Assembly (NCBI GenBank): GCA_007026445.1
Contig: VDMD01000132.1
Coordinates: forward strand, 1 to 60,252
Source of the DNA: Schizophyllum amplum
Taxonomy: Eukaryota; Basidiomycota; Agaricomycetes; Agaricales; Schizophyllaceae
DNA length: 60,252 nt
Direction of reading: 5' to 3'
Below are positions 33,925 to 44,523 of this stretch, piece after piece. The number at the start of each line of letters is the position of its first letter. The stretch's first letter is position 1. The notes beneath the pieces are model-generated. The model made no database searches and was not told the DNA's origin. It saw only the letters and a program-made list of their open reading frames with translations. The translations under genes were made by a program, and so were the position numbers.

Positions 33925-34618
33925 ATCTATTGGCGGAGGTTAGATATCCAGGCGGAGAAGGCCCTCTATAAGCCGTACAAGGATCTATCGGACAGCATCG
34001 AAGTCTACCTTCTCCGCATGATCGACACTTGGCAGGCCTTTGCCGAGGTTTGCAGCGCTTACCAGGAAGCTGTTCGCCTGGTAGTCGACCTGGACACTCT
34101 CAAGACCCATCTTGAATGCGTTCAGCAGCGATACGAGGCCGTCTATTCACGCTTAGACGACCTCACGACTGCCGGCGAGGCGGCGCATGACTCCTTTCGG
34201 ATGCTCGACGACAGCATCGCGCAATATCTAGCCGAAGCGCCCATCCTTCGTCGCATCGTGCGGCTGCTGGACTCGAACTGGTATGAGCCAGATTTCCGGC
34301 TGAACAATTTTCGGGAGTCTATGGAACACATCCCACTCCGCATCGTCGACCGTGACGCAGAGGCCGTCGTGCGGGTGAAGAGCGCCGTCTCCGATGCGGT
34401 GAAGCGTCTGCCGGAGGTGGTACGGGGAATGCAGACGCTTGCGCCGAATGAGCGGGACAGCATGAGTATGGACGCTGAGCTGACGCGATATGCAGTCATG
34501 CGCTTGGGGGAGTTGGAATTGCGTGCAGTCGACATGCTCAAAGACTTCGAGAAAGGGTACGTAGGATTCACTTCCGACTTTCCCAGGTGCTTACGCCGAT
34601 CACGTAGTGCTCTTTTCT
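33925..34618 (+). CDS. Family A copy 3, 3' part
   Basis: This open frame resumes family A homology at about ALYKPYKDLSDSIEVYLL and continues with MIDTWQAFAEVCSAYQEAV, RYEAVYSRLDDLTTAG, LDDSIAQYLAEAPILRRIV, VRVKSAVSDAVKRLPEV and MLKDFEKGY. No frameshift is seen over some 220 codons. The frame reaches a stop at 34618, but a GTACGT donor near 34558 suggests the usual terminal intron. The 5' part probably lies at 30837-31011, so the locus is most likely not expressed as one protein. It is clearly divergent from copies 1/2 and 4/5. Confidence 0.6.
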
Positions 34619-34620
34619 GA

Positions 34621-35455
34621 GAGCATATCGCCAGTATCGTGTCTGGAGTTATGTCCTCGTCGGACCTTCGCGTTTGTAATGAAGTGCGGTCATTGAATGT
34701 TTCTTTCGCCTACGACTCGTACGTGATCTGAATCCCAACATGGACCAAATGTGTGTTTGGCTCGCTGAACGTGTGTATAAATTGCTGAAGAAATTGACAA
34801 CAACATGTAGATTTGCTGCCAACGTCTTACGTCGTCGCTCTGGAGCTTGAGGGCAGGAGATGAAAAGACGCAGCCGAAGCTTGAGCCCGAAGATTCCGCT
34901 CCCGTCAGCGCCGCGACCGCGGGCGGCAAACACGGCCTACATGGCATGTCGCGCTTAACAGAGGTCTTCTGTGGCGCGCGACGATCATCAAGTCGTGGCG
35001 CGCTCTTTGCGAAGCAGGGGCGGCGATGAAGGGAGAAGTGCACCGCCGCCGCCGTCGACGCGGACGACGCGGTCATACATGCGACCTGAAACGACGACAA
35101 TGGTATTTAGTGGGGACAGGGAAGAAGTGCGCAAAAGAATCTTCTCAGTCCACGCCATCTGCGTCGCGACGTTTCTTGAGCCTCGTCTGCGAAGGGTCTA
35201 GAGTCGATAGCCCGTAATGAGTACTTGCATTCGATACGAGATCGCCTTTCGCGTTCGCTGCCGCCGCACAATCTGAATCCAGAATCCGATGGTACATATT
35301 ACAATACGGCATACAATCCTCATGCGACTACCGTTGCATATCCAAAGCTCGTCCCATCCAGACCTCGCGAAATAAGCGAAAACGACTGGCATGCATCCCT
35401 TGTCTTCTTTAGAGATCTCGAGCTGCGAGACCGTCAGCGTCTGCCATGCTAACGC
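34621..35455. other. Spacer downstream of family A copy 3 and the importin gene
   Basis: The first part resembles the family A 3' flank. Short frames on both strands (35000-35200 is CGCCGCCGTCG-rich) show no family resemblance. The last exon of the minus-strand importin gene may lie near 35250-35450, but I cannot place it. Confidence 0.3.
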
Positions 35456-38400
35456 GCAAAGACACTCACCTGATCAGCGCCTTCGCGAACTTCTCCTTGG
35501 CCTCCGGGCCTGCGCGTGAGGTAGGCATGAAGTCGGCCTGTATTCAAGCGTCTCATGAGCAAAGAACCTGATCGGAGCATAAGACGAAGACTTACAGCGA
35601 AGAGCACCTCGCCTGCCCATCGCTTCATGTCTTCCGAACAGCGCAGGGACAGAAGCTGAAGGAGGTCGATCAAGTTCACGTGCGTACTTGGAGGAGTACC
35701 ACCCGCGATGCCCTGTAAGGATGTGTCAGTACTGCATGAGGAACTGCAGAACAAAAGGCTCACCTCGACAGCCGCGCGAAGAACGAGTGTGAAGTAAGCC
35801 TGTACAAGGAACTGGCGCGCAGGGGTCTGCGAAAGCACATCCACCGTACATGTCCGATGGAAGATAGCACGCTGCACAGGGACGTCAGCATCGAAGAGAT
35901 TTCATGGAGAAGACCGTCAACTTGGGACGTACAATGAATTTGCAGGCGGCGACCATAGAATAACGCTCCTGTAGCCCTAAGGCTATGATGGCGCAACGCA
36001 TCAGCCCATCGAGAGCGCCTTCGGGCATCGCGTATAGCTCCGGCGTGTACTCTTCGGCGAACCGCTCCATCAAGCCGAAGAATTCTTGTGCGACGTCAGG
36101 GTTCTGCAAGCACAATCAGTGCGAGGAATATCTGACAAGCAACAGACGTCCACCTACATTGCGCATGCCGTCCACGCCGCCAAACCAAGGCAGGACCGTA
36201 CCAATGACTGCAGGAAGCACGCGAGAGACGACTGCCCGCGCCTCCTCGCCCGGATCTCGCTTGAAAGGCGAGTCCGGATCTCGTGTCGCAGCCGTCAAGC
36301 TGGCTGTGAGTTTGGCCAGCAATGCCAGCCATGTCCCGTTCACGCTGCGCTGTAAAGCGCCGCAGACCAGCTCCATGAGAGGTGCAGGTGGCACTGTGAG
36401 TACGCCCATGTCCAACGGTGCTGCCGCGGAAAGCGCCTTGATGAGGTCGCTTAATGACTACCAGAGGCGCCTTGTAAACACGAGAATGAATCTGACATAC
36501 GCAGGACCCACCGTGCAGACACCGACGTCTTGGCCCCATGCCTCCGTGCAATGTCGCATGAGTGCTCCCAAGCCGTCACGGAGACTAGCGGCACGAGGAT
36601 CCTCCCGCGCCTGCGCCATCCGAGCGGCCTCCTGGGCAAGACGACCACCTTCGCCCTCCGTCCATGCATCTTCTAGTGGTTGCGATGGTCTTTGCAAGCC
36701 TCGCGCGACACCAACCAGAATATCCAAACGGAGGATGACATCGTCGGGCTGTGATCGCGTAAGTCCTGGAGGCCATGCTGAGAACAGGAAAGGACGCTTA
36801 CTTCCCGCGCGGACATGGCTCTGCTGACGAGAGGTGATACCAACGCCTAGAATAGCTAAAGTCAACCAGAGAATTCAGAGGACCAAGTTCAATCGTACCT
36901 CCACTGGAGCGATACCCTCTACAGGATCCACCGCTTGAATTACAGATGCCACGCTCTGAAGCACCTTGCCCTTCTCGGCGTCCTGCCGAACTTCAGCAGC
37001 CCACCCAACGAGCTATAGCGTGGACACTTACCGGCACACCACCCTCTCCTACACACATTTCCGCGACGCCACCGAACGCGGAGATACCAACACGCGACGC
37101 CAGTATAGAGCGATTCGCATCGCATACGCTGCGTAACGCATTCGCCGCCACCAACGACAGCCGCGGCTCCCGCAATGCGTCGGTCGCATAGTCGAGTGCC
37201 CCAGGTAACGTCGCTGGCGGCATCGCCGGATGTCCAAGATATGCGGCGTAAGTATCTAATTGGGAGTGAGCCCTGCACGTCAAAGTCTGGATAGCATACG
37301 TACCTAGAAGTCCGAGGGCAGTTCGCCGTACGCGCGGTGTACCCGCAGACGGTAATCGTGCAAGCACTTCAGGTCCCAGTACGCGGGATAGTAGGGCAGG
37401 AGTTCGATGCGCGGTAGATGCGCCCTCGTCGCTGCTCTCGGCGGCGTCCTCGGCAGATGGCAGCGCTTCGTCGATAGACGAGAGACAATGTAAAGTGGCC
37501 TCTACTTGCTATTCAATAGTGAGCGGCCCATCCATCATGATCAAGCAAGCGCACACACCTCCCACTCGACAACCGGCCGAGATAGCCGCTCGAGCACATC
37601 ATTGACATAGTATGCCAACATTTCATCGCGGAGCACGTAGTACGCATTGATGAGGGTATCGCCCACGTCTCGACGATACCTGGTTAACAGTGAGTATTGT
37701 TAAATTTCGGTGCTCCTCGGCAAAAATGAATGCCTTGAACCGGATATGAATGACTCACGTCTTAAACCTATCCACTTGATCCTTCATCCACTCGCCCGTC
37801 TCCGCTCGCGGCGGGAACACCACCTTCGCGCGCAGCGCACGTACAAGCCGTCCGTACACTGCGCGTACCGCAGACAAAGCACGCGTCTGCTCCTGATCGA
37901 CGTTGGACGATGTCGGCGATGTCGGCGCAAAAGAGGGCACCGCACGATGTGCGTCCCGCCAGGCTGCCTGAAAATCGTAAGCAAGCGCTCCCTGCAGCGT
38001 CCCTCAACATTATGCGCTCCATGCCTCCCAAGGCTGCATATATGCGTCCAAACACCCACATATGTGGCGTAGAAATATACACATCTCCCATCTCCCACAA
38101 ACGGAAACGGGCGACTTGGCTAACAATAACTCACCTCCTCCAAGCCTCTTGCATCGCCCTCGCCATCACCACCATCTTCGTCCCAGTCAACGGACCACAC
38201 TTCCTCTTGCAGCTGATACCAGAATGCCAGCAGCGCCTCTCCGCGTACGCCGCCTGCGTCGTCGAATAACGTCGCTGCGGGGATAGAGGCTGTCGGGGAG
38301 ACAGCAGGCGTTATCGAAGCGGTAGCTGCGGGACGTGTCAGAAAAAGTCAGGAAAGATTGCGAGACATTCACCGGAAAATGGATTCCCATCCGTCGACGA

Positions 38401-40278
38401 TCCCGCGACTGACAAACTGTTGCCTGTCGCATCGGGTGACATTCGTCCTTCCCCATCATACGGCAACACCGTCAGCGCAAGCACCGTGCTCAAAAAATTC
38501 TGCACCAGCTCCCCGCGCGTACGGACCGGGGCCTCCATCACACCTCCTCCCACGACCCGCGCACTCGCTACCCACCGCGCGATGTACTCCACCGAATGCT
38601 CCCCGAGGGCCGCGAGGAGATCCACGAGGGCCCGAGTGGGCACCTCGTCATCCAAGTCTTCGTCATCGCCACCCGCAGTGCTGAAGAGTTCGTCAGATAA
38701 AGGGCGACCGTCGCCGAGCGCGCGTACGAACCTATTCGACGCGCGCACAATTCTATCGACAAGTCGGCTTCCTGATCCATCAAGCCAGAGCAGGAGGGGC
38801 TCGGTCAGCGTGCGTGAACCCGCGCCGTTCTGATAGGCCGGTGCGCGGCTGAGGATCTCGGCGAGGGCGGAGGCGATGGAGGTGAAGGTGTCGGCATCTG
38901 TAGGGGACGGCAGATGTTAGCATGAAAGTAAAAATCAGGTTTTGCGAACAGCGTCCCCAACACAACGACCCCACAGAATCCAAGGCTCGCTGAAGACTCC
39001 TCGAACCCAAGAAAATACGAAGATCAAGACTTCGCATCCACCAATGCGCCACAAATCTCAAAAAGTATAAAACACGACACATACCTTTTCCATCGCCAAG
39101 GCGTGCGAGCAAGAGAGGAATGAGGGATGTCAAGTCGCTGTCAGGTGGTCAGAAGAGTTCGCAAGTTGTCAATAAAGTTTGATAGTCATAGGGAAGGCAA
39201 CCGAGCCGAGGAGGAAGGATAGCTGAGCGCAAGGAAGGGCAGAAGAGGAACTAATGGCGGTGGACAGATGAGCGCAATGGGGGAAGAAAAAGAAGGTTCA
39301 ACGCAGAGCTTACTCGGCTCGAAGTTGGCTGAGCCAGGCTTGCAATGTGCGTACGGCCGCTGCGAGTGGGCGATTATCGGACGACGGTCTGGGTTGGCAG
39401 TCAGTGGGCGGAAGCAGATGGAAGGAAGGAAATTCGGCCACTTACTCCTGAAGCTCGGTCCGAATCATGCCAGTGATTATGGACGAGGAGTCGATCAGCG
39501 TTTGCATGAGCTGTGCTTTCCTGGGAGAGCCGTCAGCGTCGGGTATGAACGGTGAGCAGAATGAACGACCTGCTGGGATCGACGACATCTGCAGTGGGGA
39601 TTTCCTCGGCGGCGATGGTGAGGAACTCGTGAACGAGCAACTTGGCGCGTGTGGAGTCGCCTAGGCGTGGATGAGAACAAAGAGTTGGCAGATGCGATGG
39701 TCACGAACTAGACGCCGCTCCCGATATCGTAGTGAAGCAGACGAGAACCCAGTCAGCCCACGCTTGGCCGGCCGAGTCGCGTGGGGCGAGGCGGATGGCA
39801 AGGGAGGTGAGCTGCGTGAATGGTGAGTGGAAGCTAGCTCCATAGTGATTTGGACGCACGCAGACAAACAGCTTGCGCAGTACAAGCATCGGTCTCCCTC
39901 GCCGCACAGAGTCTGCCGTTAGCGCGAGCATGAGGTCCCGAAACGCATTCCTGTGCTCTGCGGGGAGCGAGTCCCAGTCGCGCGCGGCTTTGACGACGGC
40001 TGTATGCGCGCCGAAGAAGTGCACGGCGGTCCCATCGCCACCACCGGGGGCGCCGTAGGTGAGCAAAGGGACGACGAGGCCCCAGGCTAGCGGGGACTTT
40101 TGCACGTCATAGAGCTGGCCGTTGGCGTCCCCGAGCGCCGCGCCGGATGGCTGGGCGTATGCGGCTGTGATGAGCTTTGCGAGGGTCAGAAATTGGAAAG
40201 AAGAGGCTTCAAGTGACGCACCTGGACAACATTCTGAATATCGCTCGGGCTGAGCGATGGCAGGAATCCTCCGTCCAT
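35456..40278 (-). CDS. Importin-13/Kap122-like karyopherin (importin beta superfamily)
   Basis: Members of this family carry cargo through nuclear pores under Ran-GTP control and consist of about 20 helical HEAT repeats (around 1000 residues). The start MDGGFLPSLSPSDIQNVVQ is at 40278. Exon 2 carries the N-terminal region LAWGLVVPLLTY and VHFFGAHTAVVKAARDW, a signature of the importin-13/transportin-3 group. Further blocks are LTSLAIRLAPRDSAGQAW, LVHEFLTIAAEEIPTAD, LLLWLDGSGSRLVDRIVR, the acidic DDEDLDDEVP, LLAALGEHSVEYIARWV, HPAMPPATLPGALDYAT, VPPAPLMELVCGALQ, GLMRCAIIALGLQER and LLQLLSLRCSEDMKRW. Many short introns are visible. The C-terminal exon after KFAKALI (about 35470) is not located. 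This is the only copy with N-terminal, central and C-terminal parts in order. Four fragments of it lie elsewhere in the window, plus a promoter fragment. Confidence 0.85.
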
Positions 40279-40780
40279 CGCGTTTAGCGCCCGCGATGGT
40301 TGATCGAGACAACATCAAGCGCCGGCCAAAGCGCGCCTCTGAACAACGGCAGTCGGCCCGGCCAAATGATGCACGTGGTGAAAGCTCGCGAAGCGGAAAG
40401 ACTTGGCAGTTATTTTGAGGATATTGTGAACGTCAGATGCGACGCTGCAGAACGACGACGAGAAGATGGAAGTTAAGAGCAAGAGGCGAACTTCGTCCAA
40501 TTGAGCAGAACGCAACCTTATATATGCAAACATCATGCACAGCCACAGCGCGTCACCACAACAACAAGCTCGAGCAAACAACGTGTCTCCGGACCTGAAC
40601 GTTGGCGAACATAATATCGCGGACCTGTCGCTGCGGCAAGCTCATGGGTGTTGCCAGGACGCAGCTTGAGCTACGTGTAGCGCTGCGTATAGCACTCGCA
40701 TGTACCCCACAGTCTAAGATGAATGGCAGGTCACTGCTCTTCAGATACTAGTCCCAGCTCAATGCTCATTGTCTCGAATC
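40279..40780. promoter_or_regulatory. Upstream region of the importin gene
   Basis: The 170 bases next to the start are the source of the promoter fragment copied at 29886-30050. TATATATG occurs near 40520 (minus-strand sense CATATATA). Beyond about 40600 no gene is recognised until family D copy 1. Confidence 0.4.
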
Positions 40781-43040
40781 AAGGGCACGCACTCAGCTCT
40801 GTGAATCGCGAGCCTTTCTAACGCCTCTCCAAGGCTTTGTCCTGCCACATAGACTTATTACAGAAGAGGCCGACCGTACGCTCGCTTTGCCTCCCATACC
40901 GGTCATAGCTGACGTTGTTCCAGCTCCGGAAAGCCAGCACGCGCGTCGAGCTTCGAGACCCTTCCTGCCACTCGCCTATCCGATACACAGGCCGCAGTTG
41001 TACTCGCTACCCTCTACATAGTGTCCGCTTATCTGGCCGTCGCCCTCAACCACGAGAGGATGCTCTTCTTGGGATTTACTCCCTCACAGAGCGCTTTCGC
41101 GGTCGGTTTGTCGTGCTTGACCCTTCTGTCGGCCTGGTTCGTCGGTACGTGCGCGTTTCTTGCTGTTCATCGGCAGCAGTAACACCTGATTCAACGCAGT
41201 TTACACCCCAAAAACGCAAGATCCATCTCGCACACGAGCGCTGCGATCGATAGACGAGCTCGCGTCCATCGTGACGAGCAGACAGCGGGCTGGAAGGCCT
41301 GTTGGTGGCCGTTCAGGCGCTTCTGAACGCCCAGCATCTGGAGGCGGAACACGAGCGGGCAATTAGACAGTTCTTCGTCAATTACAAGGCTGTGGTGAGT
41401 GATGCCAGCTGGCTGACCTCTGCGTACCTGTGTTCTGGGGCGACTGACACTGCGGACCCAGTTCACTCGACCTGTCCCTCAAGAGGAGAGGGAGTTGACG
41501 GCTGCGGTCGAGGCGCTGGCGCAGATTGTGGATGCAAGGACTGATTCCACCCGGCCCCCGCTGCGGCCGAGTTCCAGTCCAGCTCGCCCCGAGGACAAGG
41601 ATACTGAGCTGGAGTCTGTTTATGAGGCGATTGTGTTGCAGCCGGATGCGAATGCGCTGAGCGCGGATGTGCAGGCGCGGTTCATCTTCCCGGCTATCGC
41701 TCGTGGCGGGCTGGCAGATTCAGCTGCGGTGGACCAGCCGCGATTGGTGAGTGATCAGGACGTTGATCATCGGCGAATCGCACCTAGTACGAGGTTGACG
41801 TCGGAGGGTCTCCGCGAGACGTCGAGCTCCAGCTGGACCGCATTTGACGCGGGCCTGCGACGAGCTCGGATTCACGGCACGCGCTTCTGTACTTGCGCGT
41901 AACACTTTCTGATATGCAGGGCGCGCTCGGTGGAATGGAGACGACGTTCAAGCCACTTGCTAGCTTCATGTGGGCGCTGCGCGCCTTCGTTTCTGCGCGT
42001 ATACACGTAACGTCGAAGTGGCCGATGTTCAAGCCGTACGTGTGATGCACCGGCGACTCTTCATACTTAGCAGTTCACTGACTTTGTCGAACAGAGCGAT
42101 CCCTAGGTTGCATGATCGCATTGCGTGGGCAGGCGGGATGGCGCGCGCACAGAGCGTGATTGAAGAACGTTGTCGACGTTATGGGAGGTAGTTCCAGGTG
42201 CAGCGGGAGATGAGCGCGATGGATTGACGGGTACTCCCACAGATCGAACTGGTCAGCATCTAAAACAACTGCTTGACACCGTCGAATCTACCCTCAACTC
42301 CACCTTGTTCGTCAAACGAGAGGCTTCTCAACGGTGAGAATCCATGGTTCGCAACATGCATCTCCTCCTAACCACCACCTTGCGCCTCAGGACCGAGATC
42401 AAGGAGATACAATAAAGTTCTTTTGCAACTCCATCGCCAAGGCGGCGTTGCACTTCGCACTGGAGCTTGCACTCTGCGTCGATATAATAACATTCATCTT
42501 CTCTACTGAGGGGATGTAGTGGCATTACCATCTGGCTGGGGTAGTTTATCTTTCGGCCTCGAGCACCATGCTCGTGCGGGACAGCGCAAAGGCATTGGCG
42601 GCACACCTTCATGGTTGTGAGTCTCGCAATAACATGATGACATATTCACGATAACCGTGACGCTTGTCCTATAGGCCCAGCAGACGTCTTCTTGCGTTCA
42701 AGGATGCGGGAGCACGACTCGCCTGCGACGCCCATCGGCTGGTGCTGGTGTGGAAGGTCTTGCAGTACAAGATAGAGTATGTGATCGTGGCCGACGATGC
42801 TTCTGCACCAGAGGAATTTATGCGGATGGTGAGCGGAAAAGCGCGTTCATTTTGTGCCGCTCATTCTCTCGCCCTGTCTTTTCCACACGCGTTGATCCTG
42901 AGAAGCTGAACTTCGCCCAACCGACAGATCTTGAGGCATATCAGAAACATGACTGCCGAGTTCGAGGATATCCTGGCGGTGATGGTCCCGATGACGCCGG
43001 TGATGTACAATTGCGGATGTCGGAGGGACAACTTATCTGA
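40781..43040 (+). CDS. Family D copy 1, unrecognised protein with a hydrophobic segment
   Basis: Homology to family D copy 2 begins at about 40781 (GGGCACGCACTCAGCTC) and includes LPPIPVIADVVPAPE. The next exon is hydrophobic: AAVVLATLYIVSAYLAVAL and SAFAVGLSCLTLLSAWFV, probably one or two membrane helices. After an intron (GTACGT near 41138 to CAACGCAG near 41199) come helical exons with QALLNAQHLEAEHERAI, ERELTAAVEALAQIVDA, GLADSAAVDQP and QHLKQLLDTVESTLN, each bounded by GT-AG introns. The last exons contain YVIVADDASAPEEFMRM and AQPTDLEAYQ, then AEFEDILAV and a stop at 43038-43040. Several one-base shifts are needed. The N terminus matching copy 2 (MSTDPPSEN) is not found here. The family is not recognised. 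Confidence 0.45.
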
Positions 43041-43230
43041 GCTGTACCGACACGTTGTTGGTCTGAATGGACACGCATGGACGCTACTTTTGAGCCGTAT
43101 CTACCAGCTCGAGCGGTGCTACTAGTTGTGTTTGGAGAGGAATCGGTGCCGTAGACGTGCAGCGCGAGTAACGAGAAGTTACACGTGACACGTGACAAGT
43201 TCAACTTCCTTATGTAAGCGACTTCGGACT

Positions 43231-43242
43231 TTCTCCTAAACC
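43231..43242 (+). promoter_or_regulatory. Family A box, copy 2
   Basis: TTCTCCTAAACC is followed after exactly 10 bases by the ATG at 43253. Confidence 0.7.
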
Positions 43243-43252
43243 GTCACGAACA

Positions 43253-44125
43253 ATGCTTTATGACAGTAAAGAGTACGCCGGAGAGGTTGGGTGTCCGGTG
43301 CGTGAAGTCAGAAGTATCACTTAGGCGAGCTGATCTAAATCCCATCTGCAGCTGCTTTTCCGGAGTTGCAGATCGCCGAAATCATAACTTGCGATGGCGA
43401 CCTCTTCATGGGGCGTGTTCACATGCTCACCAAACTTTGGTTCATGACGGATACGCCGCCTCAGCAGTCGCTCTACGAGCGGTACAAGGAAATTTTGGAC
43501 AGCATCAAAAATTTTCTCCTCGCTATGGGCGACACATGGCTGGCCTGTTCCCAGGTCTGCGAGTCTTACGCAGAGCCATCATGCCGTTGGTCGACCCGAA
43601 CACTCTTGACCCTCACTTCGAACGCATACGGCAACGATACGACCTGTTGTCCAAAAGCTAGACGACCTCGCGCTCACCGGTCAGCGCGTGCATGAATCAA
43701 TACGGGCGTTCGACGACAGCATCACGCGCTATCTAGCCAGTGCGCCCTCTTTCGTCGCATCGTGCGATGCCTTGACCCGGACTGGCACTATCAAGTTGCA
43801 TGGGTAGACGCAATCCGGAAGGCCATGGAATATATATCGACCCCGCCTGGGCTCTTGACCTGCGACGACGAGCCTATCGTAGGAATGAAGAACTCCATAT
43901 CCGAAATGACAAGGCGCATACCGCAGTCGTTGGCAGAAATGCAAGCGCTATCGCCAGACGAGCGGGCTGAGGTGAGCCACGAAATCAGATTCACGCAGTA
44001 CGCCGTCATTCGCTGGGCCGAGGTGGAAGAGCGCAAAGCCAATGTGTTGATGGGACTTTGAGAACGGGTACGTCGTAGCCACTCCGACGCCGTACTTTGG
44101 TGGAGCTTACTCCGCTTTTTCCTAG
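43253..44125 (+). pseudogene. Family A copy 2, frameshifted partner of copy 1
   Basis: Exon 1 (43253-43297) encodes MLYDSKEYAGEVGCP and an intron ends at 43351. The main exon matches copy 1 closely but carries at least four length differences: CC for CCC near 43361, a missing C near 43571, a missing base near 43747, and an extra G near 44052. At one position (CGTTGG near 43584) copy 2 keeps the frame that copy 1 loses. The frame could end at the TAG at 44123-44125, or a terminal intron may use that TAG as its acceptor. The retrotransposon lies 72 bases further on. Given the complementary errors, it may be intact in the organism. Confidence 0.6.
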
Positions 44126-44197
44126 GACTGTATGAGGCTGGACTTGACCGCTGTTCTCGATGCCATGTCCTTGTCGGCCATCATTTCTAGATCAATG

Positions 44198-44393
44198 TGT
44201 AAGGGGGAGCGCCCCAAAAGGACTTAACTATTATTTATTATATTTTGTATAACGTGTGCGAAGCTGTCCCGATTGGGACAGCTTCCTTCTTGTCACACAC
44301 CATCACGTATACGTACTGAATTGCATCTTGCGGTTCTGTTTATACGTGTGTGATCTAAGGAGATAGAGCTATACGAGGCCTTGCCTCGTTACA
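44198..44393 (+). repeat. 5' LTR
   Basis: It begins TGTAAGGGGG and ends CGTTACA. It contains an AT-rich TATA-like stretch (44232-44252), a perfect 11-base stem with a 4-base loop (GAAGCTGTCCC 44260-44270 with GGGACAGCTTC 44275-44285), and a second hairpin at its 3' end (ACGAGGC 44373-44379 with GCCTCGT 44383-44389). Confidence 0.95.
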
Positions 44394-44523
44394 CCTTTTT
44401 AAACACTCCGCCGATCGCAATTTAGTTGCGTTCACACACACACCCAAACTACGAAAATTTTCCCAAGCTTGATAAAAGCTCGGCGTCGAAGTTTCCCGTC
44501 GACAAACTTGGATACATAGCAAT

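Larger units (their letters stand above)
42897..44192. repeat. Inverted repeat 1, right arm (part before the retrotransposon)
   Basis: It begins at CTGAGAAGCTGAACTTCG, the reverse complement of about 27239, and runs through the family D tail, family A copy 2 and the family A 3' flank up to the target-site duplication. The arm resumes after the retrotransposon at 55099 and ends with the importin exon fragment at about 55335. Confidence 0.8.

Noticed and set aside
36086..38833. Plus-strand genes within the importin locus
   Set aside because: The minus strand has continuous karyopherin homology with introns across this interval. The plus-strand frames mirror it.
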